A stretch of 64,000 nt of DNA from Pseudidiomarina indica. GTDB lineage: Bacteria; Pseudomonadota; Gammaproteobacteria; Enterobacterales; Alteromonadaceae. The translations under genes and the position numbers were made by a program. Of this stretch, positions 51,078-61,024 are shown piece by piece (the first letter of the stretch is position 1; each line of letters opens with the position of its first letter). Below the pieces are notes generated by a model. It saw only the letters and a list, made by a program, of their open reading frames with translations, had not been told where the DNA came from and did not search any database. Location of the stretch: positions 1-64,000 of the forward strand of contig NZ_FMXN01000009.1 in NCBI RefSeq assembly GCF_900104245.1, in the 5' to 3' direction.

Positions 51078-51108
51078 TTGGCGCCAGTCACACTCCTGTG
51101 GGCGCCAA
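51078..51108. terminator. Hairpin between convergent genes
   Basis: TTGGCGCC (51078-51085) pairs with GGCGCCAA (51101-51108), extended inside by CACA/TGTG. It lies between the M20 gene stop and the acyl-CoA ligase stop. U-tracts are short on both sides, so it is a probable shared terminator. Confidence 0.55.
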
Positions 51109-51117
51109 ACATTTCCA

Positions 51118-52764
51118 CTACTTTGCGAGCCGCTCGCGAATAACTTTCTTATCGATTTTACCCACACTGGTACGCGGAATTTCATCCACCACCTGCACCG
51201 AATCGGGAATCGCCCATTTCTCGATCAGCCCTTGTTCCACAAAACGTTGCATATGACTCACGATGGCAGCGTGGTCAACCGCCATGCCCGCTCGCACCGT
51301 CACTAATGCATGCGGTCGCTCTCCCCACTCATTGTCTGGCAACCCCACTACCGCAGCAAGCTCAACGGCAGGGTGCTGACTGATAAGGTTTTCAATATCT
51401 AAGGAAGAGATCCATTCGCCGCCAGTTTTAATGACGTCTTTAATACGGTCACGAATTTGCAAGGTATAAGAGGCATCGATGGTGCCGACATCACCCGTGT
51501 GCATCCAGCCATTTTCCCATAACACATCACTTTGCTCTGGGTCATGCAGATACCCTTGCGTCAGCCACGGAGTTCGTACCACAACCTCGCCCATGCTCTC
51601 ACCATCGTGGGGTAAGAAGCGCCCCCGTTCATCAATGATTCGCATATTCACTAAGGGCACCGGGCAGCCAGTTTTGATGCGCACAGCCACTTGTTCGTCC
51701 TCACTCAAATCGGCTGCATTAAGCGGCATCCACGTAGTACTGAGAATCGGACAGGTTTCTGACATGCCATAACCAGTGTAAATTTGAATGCCTCGCGCTA
51801 AAGCAGCTCGAGCTAACCCTGCGGTCAAAGCACTGCCACCAATTAATACCTGCCACCCCGAAAGATCAATCGCCTTGGCCTGCTCACTACTCAAGATCAT
51901 CTGTAAAATGGTGGGAACACAATGAGAGAACGTTACCTTCTCAGTCACCAACAGTTTTAACAGTGTGGCTGGCTCGTACCGGCCGGGGTACACCTGCTTC
52001 ACCCCCAACATTGTGGCGGCATAGGGCACGCCCCAAGCGTGTACGTGGAACATGGGTGTAATGGGCATGTAAACACTGGACGCCTGCATCAGTTGCATGT
52101 CTTTATTGATCGACATGGTGGCAGCCAGGCTCATAGTATGGAGCACCAACTGGCGGTGGGTAAAGTACACCCCTTTGGGCTTACCGGTGGTACCGGTGGT
52201 ATAAAAGACCGTTGCCACAGCTCGCTCATCAAAGTCAGGAAAATCAAACTCCGGGAGCGCCTGTGCTAGCAAAGTTTCGTAATCGCCTAGGGTGGTTAAA
52301 GGGGCCGGCGGGGGGGTGGCTGAGTCACTTAATTGAATATAACCAGTCACCGTTGTTAAGTCGCTTTGAACCTTGGCCAGTAAGGGTAAAAAGTCATCAT
52401 GAGCAAGCACCAATTTATCTTCTGCATGATTCATGGTGTAGACAATTTGCTCTGGCGGTAAGCGCACGTTCACCGTGTGTAACACGGCGCCAATCATGGG
52501 GATGGCGAAAAAGCACTCTAAGTAGCGAGGGGTATCCCAATCCAACACCGCCACCACATCACCGGCTTTAACGCCGGCATTCGTTAGCATATCCGCCAAC
52601 CGATGCACGCGTTCAATGAACTCGGAATACCGATAACGCCGGCCGTTATTGCCTCCAACAATTTCATTATCCCCAGCATAGCGTTCGCTCGATAACAGCA
52701 GCTGCTTAATTAATAGGGGAAACTGATAGGCTTCCTCAGCAGGTTTTAAGATTTTGACTGACAT
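51118..52764 (-). CDS. Fatty acyl-CoA synthetase (AlkK-like AMP-binding enzyme)
   Basis: 548 aa. Adenylates a carboxylic acid and joins it to CoA. P-loop YTTGTTGKPKGVYFTHRQ (about 190-207), YGMSETCPIL, HTGDVGTIDASYTLQIRDRIKDVIKTGGEWIS and the catalytic Lys in RTSVGKIDKKVIRERL at the C-terminus. N-terminal and overall pattern resemble the medium/long-chain AlkK group of fatty acid ligases. Monocistronic; no beta-oxidation genes adjoin it. Confidence 0.9.
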   Translation of the reverse strand: MSVKILKPAEEAYQFPLLIKQLLLSSERYAGDNEIVGGNNGRRYRYSEFIERVHRLADMLTNAGVKAGDVVAVLDWDTPRYLECFFAIPMIGAVLHTVNVRLPPEQIVYTMNHAEDKLVLAHDDFLPLLAKVQSDLTTVTGYIQLSDSATPPPAPLTTLGDYETLLAQALPEFDFPDFDERAVATVFYTTGTTGKPKGVYFTHRQLVLHTMSLAATMSINKDMQLMQASSVYMPITPMFHVHAWGVPYAATMLGVKQVYPGRYEPATLLKLLVTEKVTFSHCVPTILQMILSSEQAKAIDLSGWQVLIGGSALTAGLARAALARGIQIYTGYGMSETCPILSTTWMPLNAADLSEDEQVAVRIKTGCPVPLVNMRIIDERGRFLPHDGESMGEVVVRTPWLTQGYLHDPEQSDVLWENGWMHTGDVGTIDASYTLQIRDRIKDVIKTGGEWISSLDIENLISQHPAVELAAVVGLPDNEWGERPHALVTVRAGMAVDHAAIVSHMQRFVEQGLIEKWAIPDSVQVVDEIPRTSVGKIDKKVIRERLAK

Positions 52765-52803
52765 GGCTTGATCCTTGCGTTCTGTATTATTATTGATGGG
52801 CTG

Positions 52804-53727
52804 TTAGGCTGCCCATTTCTCATCTTTCGTAAATGCTACGGTTAACCACCACCGATAACCTAGTGGCCGTATTTTTTCAAAAATCTGTTCTCGAATTTCA
52901 TCTTGGCGAACAAGCGTCACCGTATAATCATCTTCACGTACCACGAAATCGATTTCCAGAAAAACTGTTCGCCCCACCTTCTGGACTCGGACCACTTTGG
53001 CCTCAAAGTGATTCTCAACCCGAATTTCTTCGGCCATTTGCTGCAGCTTTTTGACCATTTTCCCTTTCGGTTGAAACCCCACGAGCTCTTTCGCACTTTG
53101 AATCAATCCCCGCATTGGCATCGCAATAAATGCCGTGGAAGCAATCAGCACCATCAAGGGGTCAATATAAGGAACCCATTGTTCGAAACCGAGCCACAAC
53201 AACCCTAGTGCGATCAGGAAACCGATAAAGATCCCGGCGGTAAGCACGGTATCTAAAAACCATTCATGCTCTTCTGACTTGACCAAGTCGGATTGCAAAT
53301 TATTAGCAGCCCGTTTGAAGTACACATAAATAGCAATGCCTACCATGGTGGAGAAGAGTGAATAGATCAATGCAATGCCAATATTGACGTCGCTACCACC
53401 ATGGAATAGATCCATTCCCGCGCCAAATGCCGACACTAAACAGAGCACAATTAAGGTGAGGTATTTGAGCCCCACCAAAAATGGCTCAATCGCGCTCTTG
53501 CCATAAGGAAATGACGGGTTATCGTCAGAATTCACGCTACGCAATGCCATTAACGATAAGTAGGATAACAATAAGCTGATGCCAGAATAGAGGCCATCAA
53601 ATAGCACCACTGCTGATTGGGTTAATAATCCAACGGCAATGCCTAATACGGTAAAAAAGAGTGAAGCTAAGACGGAAAAAGATAAGAGTTGACGTTCAAG
53701 TTCAGGATCGAGCTGTTTGTGCTGCAT
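52804..53727 (-). CDS. Cation diffusion facilitator transporter
   Basis: 307 aa from ATG 53727 (MQHKQLDPELERQLL). Six membrane helices in the first 200 residues and a C-terminal cytoplasmic ferredoxin-like domain, as in CDF metal/proton antiporters. Helix II LFDGLYSGISLLLSYLSLMAL carries Asp/Gly-Ser in place of the usual HxxxD zinc site; helix V has YIDPLMVLIASTAFI. The incomplete histidine site suggests a metal other than zinc (iron, manganese or cobalt), but this is uncertain. Confidence 0.85.
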   Translation of the reverse strand: MQHKQLDPELERQLLSFSVLASLFFTVLGIAVGLLTQSAVVLFDGLYSGISLLLSYLSLMALRSVNSDDNPSFPYGKSAIEPFLVGLKYLTLIVLCLVSAFGAGMDLFHGGSDVNIGIALIYSLFSTMVGIAIYVYFKRAANNLQSDLVKSEEHEWFLDTVLTAGIFIGFLIALGLLWLGFEQWVPYIDPLMVLIASTAFIAMPMRGLIQSAKELVGFQPKGKMVKKLQQMAEEIRVENHFEAKVVRVQKVGRTVFLEIDFVVREDDYTVTLVRQDEIREQIFEKIRPLGYRWWLTVAFTKDEKWAA

Positions 53728-53888
53728 AAAATTTCTCGAGAGACGAGTTCCTTGGTGACTTCCCTTGATTACTATAGTGCATCTAATTTCATGCTGCCTA
53801 GTGAAAGATGAAATCCAATGCTTGCGCCCCCTAATAAAGACATATACACTTCCAGACGTCCAAAAATTCAATGAAGGGTCTGCATACC

Positions 53889-55223
53889 ATGTCGCAACCA
53901 GCAAGTGCCAAGGCGCTCCTGCCACTTGGCCTGTTTCTCGCACTGTTTCTAGGTACTGGAATCTACTTTCAACTGGCCGGGGTTGATTACGCTTTTTATC
54001 AACTACCCAGTCCAGTCGCTATTTTGCCTGCCATCATGCTGGCAATTTTCATGAGCAAACAAGTCCTCAATGAGCGCATAGAAACCTTTGTGCGAGGTGT
54101 CGGCGATAGCAATATCATCACCATGTGCATGATTTATTTACTGGCCGGTGCTTTTTCTACCGTAGCGGCAGCAACCGGCGGTGTGGATGCAATGGTGGCG
54201 CTCGGGTTACAAGTTATTCCGCCACAATTCCTGCTACCGGGGCTCTTTATTATCGCTGCTGTGGTGTCAACCGCTATGGGGACGTCCATGGGGACGCTGG
54301 CGGCTTTAGCGCCCGTTGCGCTCGGGTTAGGACAAGCAGCCAATATCGATCTTGCTGTGTTAGCTGGAGTGTTGGTCGGAGGTTCAATGTTTGGGGACAA
54401 CCTCTCATTTATCTCTGATACCACCATTGCGGCAACGCGGACCCAGGGGTGTGAAATGCGCGATAAATTTAAGGCCAACTTCAAAATTGCCTTACCAGCC
54501 GCGCTGCTCACGCTGGTCTGGCTGTGCACCTATGAAACAAGTTCCACAACTACCATTGAGGTACCCGCTGCAAACCTTTGGCTGAGCCTGCCGTACTTCT
54601 TCATTATTGTGTTGGCGTTGCTAGGTCTCAACGTGTTTGTGGTGCTTGGGTTTGGCATTATTTTAGCAGCCTTATTTGGCTTCGCCTTCGCAAGCTACGA
54701 ATTCACGGCACTATCCAAAGATATCTATGCGGGCTTTACCAGCATGCAAGAAATCTTCTTGTTGTCATTGCTCATTGGTGGGCTCTCAGCCTTAATTCGA
54801 CAGCAAGGTGGTTTGCAATTTTTAGCAAATACCGTCAGCAACCTCACTCAACGCATCTTCTCTCATCCGCAGCAACGAGCGGCAGCAGGAATCGCTGCGC
54901 TCACCAGTGTCACTAACATGGCGGTTGCCAATAATACGGTGTCGATTATTTTGGCTGGTGAGGTATCAAAACGTCTTGCCACAGAAGGGAATCTAGCACC
55001 ACGTCAAAGTGCCAGCTTGTTGGACGTTTTTGCTTGTGTGGTGCAGGGCGTTTTGCCTTATGGCGCCCAAGCTTTATTGATGGGGGCGAGCTTTGGTTTA
55101 TCACCGTTGGAAGTCAGCCTGAATACCAGCTACTGCTTTATATTAGCGGCCGTGGCCATCGCTCTGATTATCTGGCGTAAGCCCCTAGAAAGCGCTCACG
55201 CCAGCACTCAAGCTGCCCATTAA
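53889..55223 (+). CDS. NhaC-family Na+/H+ antiporter
   Basis: 444 aa from ATG 53889, with AAGGG ten bases upstream; an ATG at 53871 lacks a site. About eleven membrane helices. [20 protein letters not shown] and [25 protein letters not shown] are NhaC signatures, with the Asp pair involved in ion exchange. Would export Na+ for protons or move a small organic ion, suiting a saline habitat. Ends overlapping ridA by four bases, convergent. Confidence 0.88.
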   Translation: MSQPASAKALLPLGLFLALFLGTGIYFQLAGVDYAFYQLPSPVAILPAIMLAIFMSKQVLNERIETFVRGVGDSNIITMCMIYLLAGAFSTVAAATGGVDAMVALGLQVIPPQFLLPGLFIIAAVVSTAMGTSMGTLAALAPVALGLGQAANIDLAVLAGVLVGGSMFGDNLSFISDTTIAATRTQGCEMRDKFKANFKIALPAALLTLVWLCTYETSSTTTIEVPAANLWLSLPYFFIIVLALLGLNVFVVLGFGIILAALFGFAFASYEFTALSKDIYAGFTSMQEIFLLSLLIGGLSALIRQQGGLQFLANTVSNLTQRIFSHPQQRAAAGIAALTSVTNMAVANNTVSIILAGEVSKRLATEGNLAPRQSASLLDVFACVVQGVLPYGAQALLMGASFGLSPLEVSLNTSYCFILAAVAIALIIWRKPLESAHASTQAAH

Positions 55224-55612
55224 TTGGTGCTGGGCAGCTCCATAACACCATCGATCTCAATCTGCGCGCCTTTTGGTAACGCTTTCACGCCAATTGCGGC
55301 GCGCGCTGGATAAGGTGCTGAGAAGTATTCAGCCATCACTTCATTCACGATGGGGAAATTGCCGAGATCAATCAAGTAAATTTGTACTTTTACCATGTCT
55401 TGCAGCGCCCCACCGGCAGCTTCACACACGGCACTCAAGTTATCGAATACTTGCACGGCCTGCGCACGAAAATCTTCACTGACCATTTCCATGGTTGCAG
55501 GAACCAATGGAATTTGCCCTGACAAGTACACGGTGGTGCCAATTTTTACTGCCTGGGAATAGGTGCCAATCGCAGCAGGAGCTTGTTCAGTATTAATAAT
55601 TACTTTTGCCAT
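55220..55612 (-). CDS. ridA: RidA family 2-iminobutanoate/2-iminopropanoate deaminase
   Basis: 130 aa. Hydrolyses reactive enamine/imine intermediates made by threonine dehydratase and similar PLP enzymes. [21 protein letters not shown], and the substrate-binding Arg in [21 protein letters not shown] (about residue 105) are all present. Three bases after spoT, the common gmk-rpoZ-spoT-ridA order in this group. Confidence 0.95.
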   Translation of the reverse strand: MAKVIINTEQAPAAIGTYSQAVKIGTTVYLSGQIPLVPATMEMVSEDFRAQAVQVFDNLSAVCEAAGGALQDMVKVQIYLIDLGNFPIVNEVMAEYFSAPYPARAAIGVKALPKGAQIEIDGVMELPSTN

Positions 55613-55615
55613 GTT

Positions 55616-57730
55616 TTACTTCCTTAGTCGCCATACCCGCTGAACGTTCGGCATTTTCCGAATATGACGAATTACATCAGCGAGTTGCTTTCTGTCTCGT
55701 ACCAACAATGCGATATCGATGTAATAAATATTCGCATCCACTTCTTCAGTTTTGAGCCCATGGATACTGCAGCCCGTGGTTGCAATCGAAGCGGTCAGCT
55801 TCGCCAATGCACCTTGATGGTTCTCAATTTCCACGCGCACTTCACTAATAAACTCAGCTTCACCGGCTGGTTCCCACTGTACCGGGAAGTAACGCCCTGG
55901 CTCTTCTTCATGACCACGAACGTTCTTACATTCCTTACGATGCACCACCAGTCCTTTCCCAGGGCTCACGTGAGTAATAATATCGTCGCCTGGAATGGGT
56001 CGGCAACACTTCGCAAAACTCACCAACAACCCTTCAGCACCGCGGATCGATAACGTAGCTTTCGTGGGTACGGCAGATTGCTCATCGTTGAGTTGTGAGA
56101 ATTCACCCAACAAGCGTTTGGCAATCGCAATGGACATCATATTGCCGAGCCCAATTTCACGCAGCAAGGTGGGGATATCTTTTAACTTTACTTCTTTCAG
56201 TACGCGCTCAAAATCCGCACTGGGGATATCATCATAGTTCACAGGCCCAAGGGCAGCTCGCAAGAGGCGCTCCCCTAATTGCTCAGCTTCACGTGATTCT
56301 TGCCCTTTCAAGTACTGACGAATTTTCGCGCGCGCCTTGGCGGTTACTGCGAAGTTCAGCCAAGCAATGTTTGGCCGTGACCCCGGTGCTGTTTTGATTT
56401 CGACCGTTTGCCCTGTTTCTAGCGGCTTGGACAATGACGACACGCGGTGATTCACGCGTGCGCCAATGCAAGTATTACCAATATCGGTATGCACCGCATA
56501 GGCAAAATCCACCGGTGTTGCCCCTTGGGGCAATTCAATAATGCGTCCTTCAGGGGTAAACACGTAAATTTCTTCAGGGAACAACTCTGACTTCACGTTT
56601 TCAATGAATTCAACGGTGTTCCCGGTGCTTTGTTGCAGTTCCAGTAAACTTTGCGTCCAGCGCCGCGCACGAACTTGGGCCGTGGTTCCGGTGCTTTCAT
56701 CGGTTTTATACAACCAATGGGCTGCGACCCCACGATCAGCCATCAGGTTCATTTCTTCAGTACGGATTTGCACCTCAACAGGAATCCCATGAGGTCCTTT
56801 CAAACTGGTATGCAACGACTGGTAACCATTCGACTTTGGAATAGCAATGTAATCTTTGAAGCGCGTTTCAATGGGCTTATATAGGTTATGTAAGGCACCG
56901 AGCACGCGATAACAGGTGTCGAGTTCATCGACAATCACACGAAAAGCATAAATATCCATCACTTGTTCGAACTTCAGCTCTTTCTGCTTCATTTTCTGAT
57001 AGATACTATAAAGATGCTTTTCACGGCCACTCACGCGCGCCTTAATGCCCACATCTTTTAGCCGTTTTTCAATTTCTGATTGCACCCGCTCGACCAGTTC
57101 ACGGCGGTTGCCCCGAGCTTTTTTCACTTCCGATTCAAGCAATTTGGCACGCCATGGATGCAACGCATGGAAGCCTAAGAGCTCCAATTCATTTTTGATA
57201 TCGTGAATACCCAGTCGGTGGGCAAGAGGGGCATAAATTTCGAGGGTTTCGCGGGCAATACGTCGTTTTTTATCAGGGCGCAAGTGACCGATGGTGCGCA
57301 TATTGTGGGTTCGGTCCGCCAATTTAATCAAAATAACTCGAATATCCTGAACCATCGCCATAATCATCTTGCGAAAGTTCTCGGTTTGCATTTCTTCTTT
57401 CGAGTTAAATTGTAGCTTATCTAGCTTTGATACACCTTCAACGAGATCTGCCACCGTGGAGCCAAACAGCTCGGCCAAATCTTCTTGGGTGTATTGGGTA
57501 TCTTCAATGACATCATGGAGCAAGGCCGCCATGATGGTTTCATGATCAAGTCGCATGTCGGCCAACAGACTGGCGACTGCAACCGGGTGGGTAATATAGG
57601 GTTCGCCGCTATGGCGTTTTTGATGCTTGTGGCCATCGGCGGCCAGTTTATAAGCCGCAGCAGCAAGCTCCACCTGTTCCGATGGTAAATATTCACTTAG
57701 CTGTTGTCGAAGGCCTTCAAACAAATACAC
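55616..57730 (-). CDS. spoT: Bifunctional (p)ppGpp synthase/hydrolase SpoT
   Basis: 704 aa (Escherichia coli 702). HD hydrolase domain with YITHPVAVASLLADM and ALLHDVIEDT (about 45-80), synthetase domain (about 220-360, VMDIYAFRVIVD and YQSLHTSLKGP), TGS domain (about 385-450, VYVFTPEGRIIELPQGATPVDFAYAVH) and C-terminal ACT domain. The intact HD motif means it can hydrolyse (p)ppGpp. Between rpoZ and ridA. No separate relA is in the window. Confidence 0.97.
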   Translation of the reverse strand: MYLFEGLRQQLSEYLPSEQVELAAAAYKLAADGHKHQKRHSGEPYITHPVAVASLLADMRLDHETIMAALLHDVIEDTQYTQEDLAELFGSTVADLVEGVSKLDKLQFNSKEEMQTENFRKMIMAMVQDIRVILIKLADRTHNMRTIGHLRPDKKRRIARETLEIYAPLAHRLGIHDIKNELELLGFHALHPWRAKLLESEVKKARGNRRELVERVQSEIEKRLKDVGIKARVSGREKHLYSIYQKMKQKELKFEQVMDIYAFRVIVDELDTCYRVLGALHNLYKPIETRFKDYIAIPKSNGYQSLHTSLKGPHGIPVEVQIRTEEMNLMADRGVAAHWLYKTDESTGTTAQVRARRWTQSLLELQQSTGNTVEFIENVKSELFPEEIYVFTPEGRIIELPQGATPVDFAYAVHTDIGNTCIGARVNHRVSSLSKPLETGQTVEIKTAPGSRPNIAWLNFAVTAKARAKIRQYLKGQESREAEQLGERLLRAALGPVNYDDIPSADFERVLKEVKLKDIPTLLREIGLGNMMSIAIAKRLLGEFSQLNDEQSAVPTKATLSIRGAEGLLVSFAKCCRPIPGDDIITHVSPGKGLVVHRKECKNVRGHEEEPGRYFPVQWEPAGEAEFISEVRVEIENHQGALAKLTASIATTGCSIHGLKTEEVDANIYYIDIALLVRDRKQLADVIRHIRKMPNVQRVWRLRK

Positions 57731-57735
57731 CCGTC

Positions 57736-58011
57736 TTACTCGAGCCCACGAATTGCATCAACTGCGGCGAGTTCTTCCGCATCTTTCTGGGCCATTTCTT
57801 GACGCTCTTCCGCGTCTAAGCGAGCTGCATCAATGTGACCAGCTTCAATTTCCCGCAACGCAACAACCGTTGCTTTCTCGTTATTTTTCCACGGCACCAA
57901 GGATTCTTTCCCTTGCATTGCCAGTTGACGAGCCCGGCGTGCTGCCACCAGCACTAAGTCAAAGCGGTTACCAATCCGCTCTACTGCTTCTTCTACGGTT
58001 ACGCGAGCCAT
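57736..58011 (-). CDS. rpoZ: RNA polymerase omega subunit
   Basis: 91 aa from ATG 58011, with GGAG upstream; the longer reading adds eleven unlike residues. Helps fold the beta-prime subunit and contributes to the ppGpp site. [30 protein letters not shown] is the family N-terminus. Followed by spoT five bases later, tying transcription and ppGpp control. Confidence 0.97.
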   Translation of the reverse strand: MARVTVEEAVERIGNRFDLVLVAARRARQLAMQGKESLVPWKNNEKATVVALREIEAGHIDAARLDAEERQEMAQKDAEELAAVDAIRGLE

Positions 58012-58057
58012 GTTTACTCCAATTAAATGTGCCAAATGGGCCAAGAATTATACGGAT

Positions 58058-58699
58058 TTAGCCGTCATTCGCCAAGAGATCTTTAATTTTAGCGGCATGA
58101 CGCACTTGCTGCAAGGGGACTCGCAGACGTTGCGCAAACACAATGTGCTCTAATTGCGTGAGGGTTTGCTCAAATTTGTCGTTCACCAGCAAGTAATCAA
58201 ACTCATGGTAGTGAGACATTTCCGCCTGGGCTTTTTCCATTCGTGCTTGAATCACTTCTTCGCTATCTTGGCCTCGTTGACGCAAGCGTTCAACTAAGAT
58301 CTCAAGGCTTGGCGGCACAATAAAGATCGATTGCACCTCAGGGTGCGCCGCACGAACCTGACGAGCACCCTGCCAATCAATATCTAAGAACACATCAATT
58401 CCTGACGCCAGCGTTTCTTCAATATAGGTTCTTGAGGTGCCGTAATAATTCCCAAAGACATGGGCCCACTCGTAAAACTCATTGTTGGCGATTTTCTCTT
58501 GAAACTGTGCTTCGGTTAGAAAATGATAATGCACACCATCAATTTCACCCGGACGCGGCGCCCGCGTCGTGCAAGACACTGAAACTTGCATACTTTCGTG
58601 CGAATGGCGCTCAAGTAAGGCTCGAATTAAACTCGATTTACCCGCCCCGCTGGGAGCAGCCAAAATAAATAAATTACCGGTCGCAATGGATGTTGTCAT
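58058..58699 (-). CDS. gmk: Guanylate kinase
   Basis: 213 aa. Phosphorylates GMP to GDP with ATP. P-loop [11 protein letters not shown] near residue 15, GMP-binding [20 protein letters not shown] (about 42-61) and [11 protein letters not shown]. First gene of gmk-rpoZ-spoT-ridA, divergent from lemA. The start ATG sits 75 bases from the lemA side. Confidence 0.97.
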   Translation of the reverse strand: MTTSIATGNLFILAAPSGAGKSSLIRALLERHSHESMQVSVSCTTRAPRPGEIDGVHYHFLTEAQFQEKIANNEFYEWAHVFGNYYGTSRTYIEETLASGIDVFLDIDWQGARQVRAAHPEVQSIFIVPPSLEILVERLRQRGQDSEEVIQARMEKAQAEMSHYHEFDYLLVNDKFEQTLTQLEHIVFAQRLRVPLQQVRHAAKIKDLLANDG

Positions 58700-58780
58700 G
58701 AATTTTTACAGAGTTCAGCTTGCTAATAGCCGTAAAGCATAGCATGTTGAAGACTCAAATAACTAGAGTGGAGAATGGTG

Positions 58781-59374
58781 ATGAGCACAGGCACGATCAT
58801 TTTGTTGATTGTCATAGTTATCTTATTTTATGTCTTTATCATCTATAACAAGCTGGTACGACTGAAAAACCAATTTCAGAATGCTTTTGCGCAAATTGAA
58901 GTGCAACTGAAGCGTCGTTACGACTTAATTCCGAATTTGGTGGAAACAGCGAAAGCTTACTTAAGTCATGAGCGCGAAACCTTAGAAGCAGTCATTGCCG
59001 CGCGTAATCAAGCTGCCGCCGCATTACCACTAGCCGCGAGTGACCCCACCAACCCCCAAACCATGCAGCAGCTGAGCGGTGCAGAAGCAGCACTTGGGAG
59101 TGCGCTAGGCCGTCTTAATGTGGTGATGGAAGCCTATCCTGATTTGAAAGCCAATCAGAATATGATGCAACTGAGCGAAGAGTTAACCAGCACAGAAAAC
59201 CGTGTGGCCTTTGCACGCCAAGCATATAACGATGCTGTCACCGCCTATAACACCTATCGCCAATCTTTCCCGCAGATCGTTATCGCCGGGGCAATCGGGC
59301 ATGGGAGCCAAGCTAATCTGCTGGAATTTGCCGATAGTGCAGCAATTCAGGCGGCGCCCAAAGTACAGTTTTAG
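58781..59374 (+). CDS. lemA: LemA family protein
   Basis: 197 aa from the second ATG (58781), which has GGAG seven bases upstream, instead of the first at 58775. One N-terminal membrane helix (TIILLIVIVILFYVFIIYNKLV) then a long helical bundle with RLKNQFQNAFAQIEVQLKRRYDLIPNLVE, the LemA signature. Function of the family is unclear; it is regularly paired with an M48 protease, as here 35 bases downstream, suggesting an envelope-stress role. Confidence 0.92.
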   Translation: MSTGTIILLIVIVILFYVFIIYNKLVRLKNQFQNAFAQIEVQLKRRYDLIPNLVETAKAYLSHERETLEAVIAARNQAAAALPLAASDPTNPQTMQQLSGAEAALGSALGRLNVVMEAYPDLKANQNMMQLSEELTSTENRVAFARQAYNDAVTAYNTYRQSFPQIVIAGAIGHGSQANLLEFADSAAIQAAPKVQF

Positions 59375-59409
59375 GCTTTAGACGGCCATGGTAAGGTTGG
59401 AGGGAGCGA

Positions 59410-61017
59410 GTGGTTAACTTTTTTGAACACCAACAACAAGCAAAGCGTAACACCACGCTATTAGTGGTGCTGTTCATCATCGCCTTTGCGTCGCTGATTG
59501 GCTTAACTGCTCTTATCACCGCTGCGCTATTGGGGGGCGTCGAGCTCCAACAAAACGATACCTATCAGCTGCATTGGCCGCCCATCGCACTCGCTGCACT
59601 GGTTGTTGCCGCTGGGATTTTGCTCACCATGCTGGTGAAATGGCTCCAGCTGCGGCCAGGTGGCCACGTTGTGGCTGAGCAGCTTGGCGGCGTGCCTATT
59701 GCGCCAGACACGCAAGACCCTCTGCAACGACGAGTGCTCAACGTGGTGGAAGAAATGGCCATCGCTGCCAATATGCCAGTGCCTACGGTCTATATATTAC
59801 CCCATGAATCTAGCATTAACGCGTTTGCGGCAGGTTACGAAACCAAAGATGCCGTCATTGGCTTGACTCAGGGCGCCATCGAAACGTTTTCTCGTGAGCA
59901 GTTACAAGCGGTGGTGGCCCACGAGTTTAGTCATATTCTCAACGGTGACATGCGTCTTAATATCCGCTTAATTGCAGCCCTCGCGGGGATTTTGGTGATT
60001 GCACACGGCGGCCGAATTCTTATGTATTCGGGGAACAATCGCTCGCGCCACTCGCAGGGACAACAAAACTTATTACCGCTGCTGGGCATCGCATTAATGG
60101 TGATCGGCTTCATGGGAGTGCTATTCGGAAATCTCATCAAGGCGGCGGTGAGTCGGCAACGCGAGTACTTAGCCGATGCCGCGGCCGTGCAATTCACACG
60201 CAACCCCAACGCGCTCGGAGAAGCACTGCAACAAATTGGGGCGCGTCAGCAAGGCAGCCGTATCAAGCATAAAAATGCCGATGAGGCGGCCCATTTGTTC
60301 TTTGGCCAAGCATTGAGTTCGTGGCTCACCCTGACGGCAACCCATCCCCCGCTCGCCAAACGTATTAAGCGGGTGATGCCCCACTGGGATGGTCGTTACC
60401 CTGAGCCGCAACAAGCCATGGCACAACGGTTACAAACCTCGAAGCCAACGCCTTCGCCCGTGGATCGGTTCGCGCAGCTGGCCCTTCCGTTGGCATTATT
60501 GGAACAAATTCGCGCTGCGGATCAAGCGCCCAACGTGATCCAACAATTGCTGCAAGGGGGTGAGGCCATCCGTTCTCTAAATACGGAGCAACAACTGGCC
60601 CTGGTGGAGTTGGCCATGCCTGCTCTACGCCAACTATCGGAGGCCGAACGCCAAAACTTGCTTAATACACTGCAACAGCATGCCGATCAGCAAAATTTAT
60701 TTCATTGGTGTTTATGCCAATTGGTGGCGCGCCAGCTGGATAGCAGCAAACGCTTTAACCAACTGTTGCAGCAAGCAGATCCTACACAAGTCACCTTAAC
60801 GGCTTTGCAACAGGCCGAGCAACAGCAGCCAATTCAATTCGATCAACTCGAACGCGCCTTAAACACTTGCCAGCGCTGGTCACCGCAACAAAAGCAACAA
60901 CTCGTCCAGCGCTGGTTCGAAGTGGTCAAGGCCGATCAACATATCTCAACCACAGAACGAACCCTGGTGGTGACCTTATGTGCGTGTATTGGTGCGCCCT
61001 TACCTACCGAGTTATAG
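59410..61017 (+). CDS. M48 family integral-membrane metalloprotease (HtpX-like)
   Basis: 535 aa from GTG 59410 with GGGAG just upstream. Two N-terminal membrane helices, then the M48 zinc site VVAHEFSHILNGD (His171 and His175 approximately), two more helices, and the third ligand Glu in SRQREYLADAAAVQFTRNP. Much longer than HtpX (about 290 aa): residues 330-535 form an added Gln/Leu-rich helical domain of unknown use. Paired with lemA, probably a membrane quality-control unit. Confidence 0.9.
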   Translation: MVNFFEHQQQAKRNTTLLVVLFIIAFASLIGLTALITAALLGGVELQQNDTYQLHWPPIALAALVVAAGILLTMLVKWLQLRPGGHVVAEQLGGVPIAPDTQDPLQRRVLNVVEEMAIAANMPVPTVYILPHESSINAFAAGYETKDAVIGLTQGAIETFSREQLQAVVAHEFSHILNGDMRLNIRLIAALAGILVIAHGGRILMYSGNNRSRHSQGQQNLLPLLGIALMVIGFMGVLFGNLIKAAVSRQREYLADAAAVQFTRNPNALGEALQQIGARQQGSRIKHKNADEAAHLFFGQALSSWLTLTATHPPLAKRIKRVMPHWDGRYPEPQQAMAQRLQTSKPTPSPVDRFAQLALPLALLEQIRAADQAPNVIQQLLQGGEAIRSLNTEQQLALVELAMPALRQLSEAERQNLLNTLQQHADQQNLFHWCLCQLVARQLDSSKRFNQLLQQADPTQVTLTALQQAEQQQPIQFDQLERALNTCQRWSPQQKQQLVQRWFEVVKADQHISTTERTLVVTLCACIGAPLPTEL

Positions 61018-61024
61018 AGGCTGC

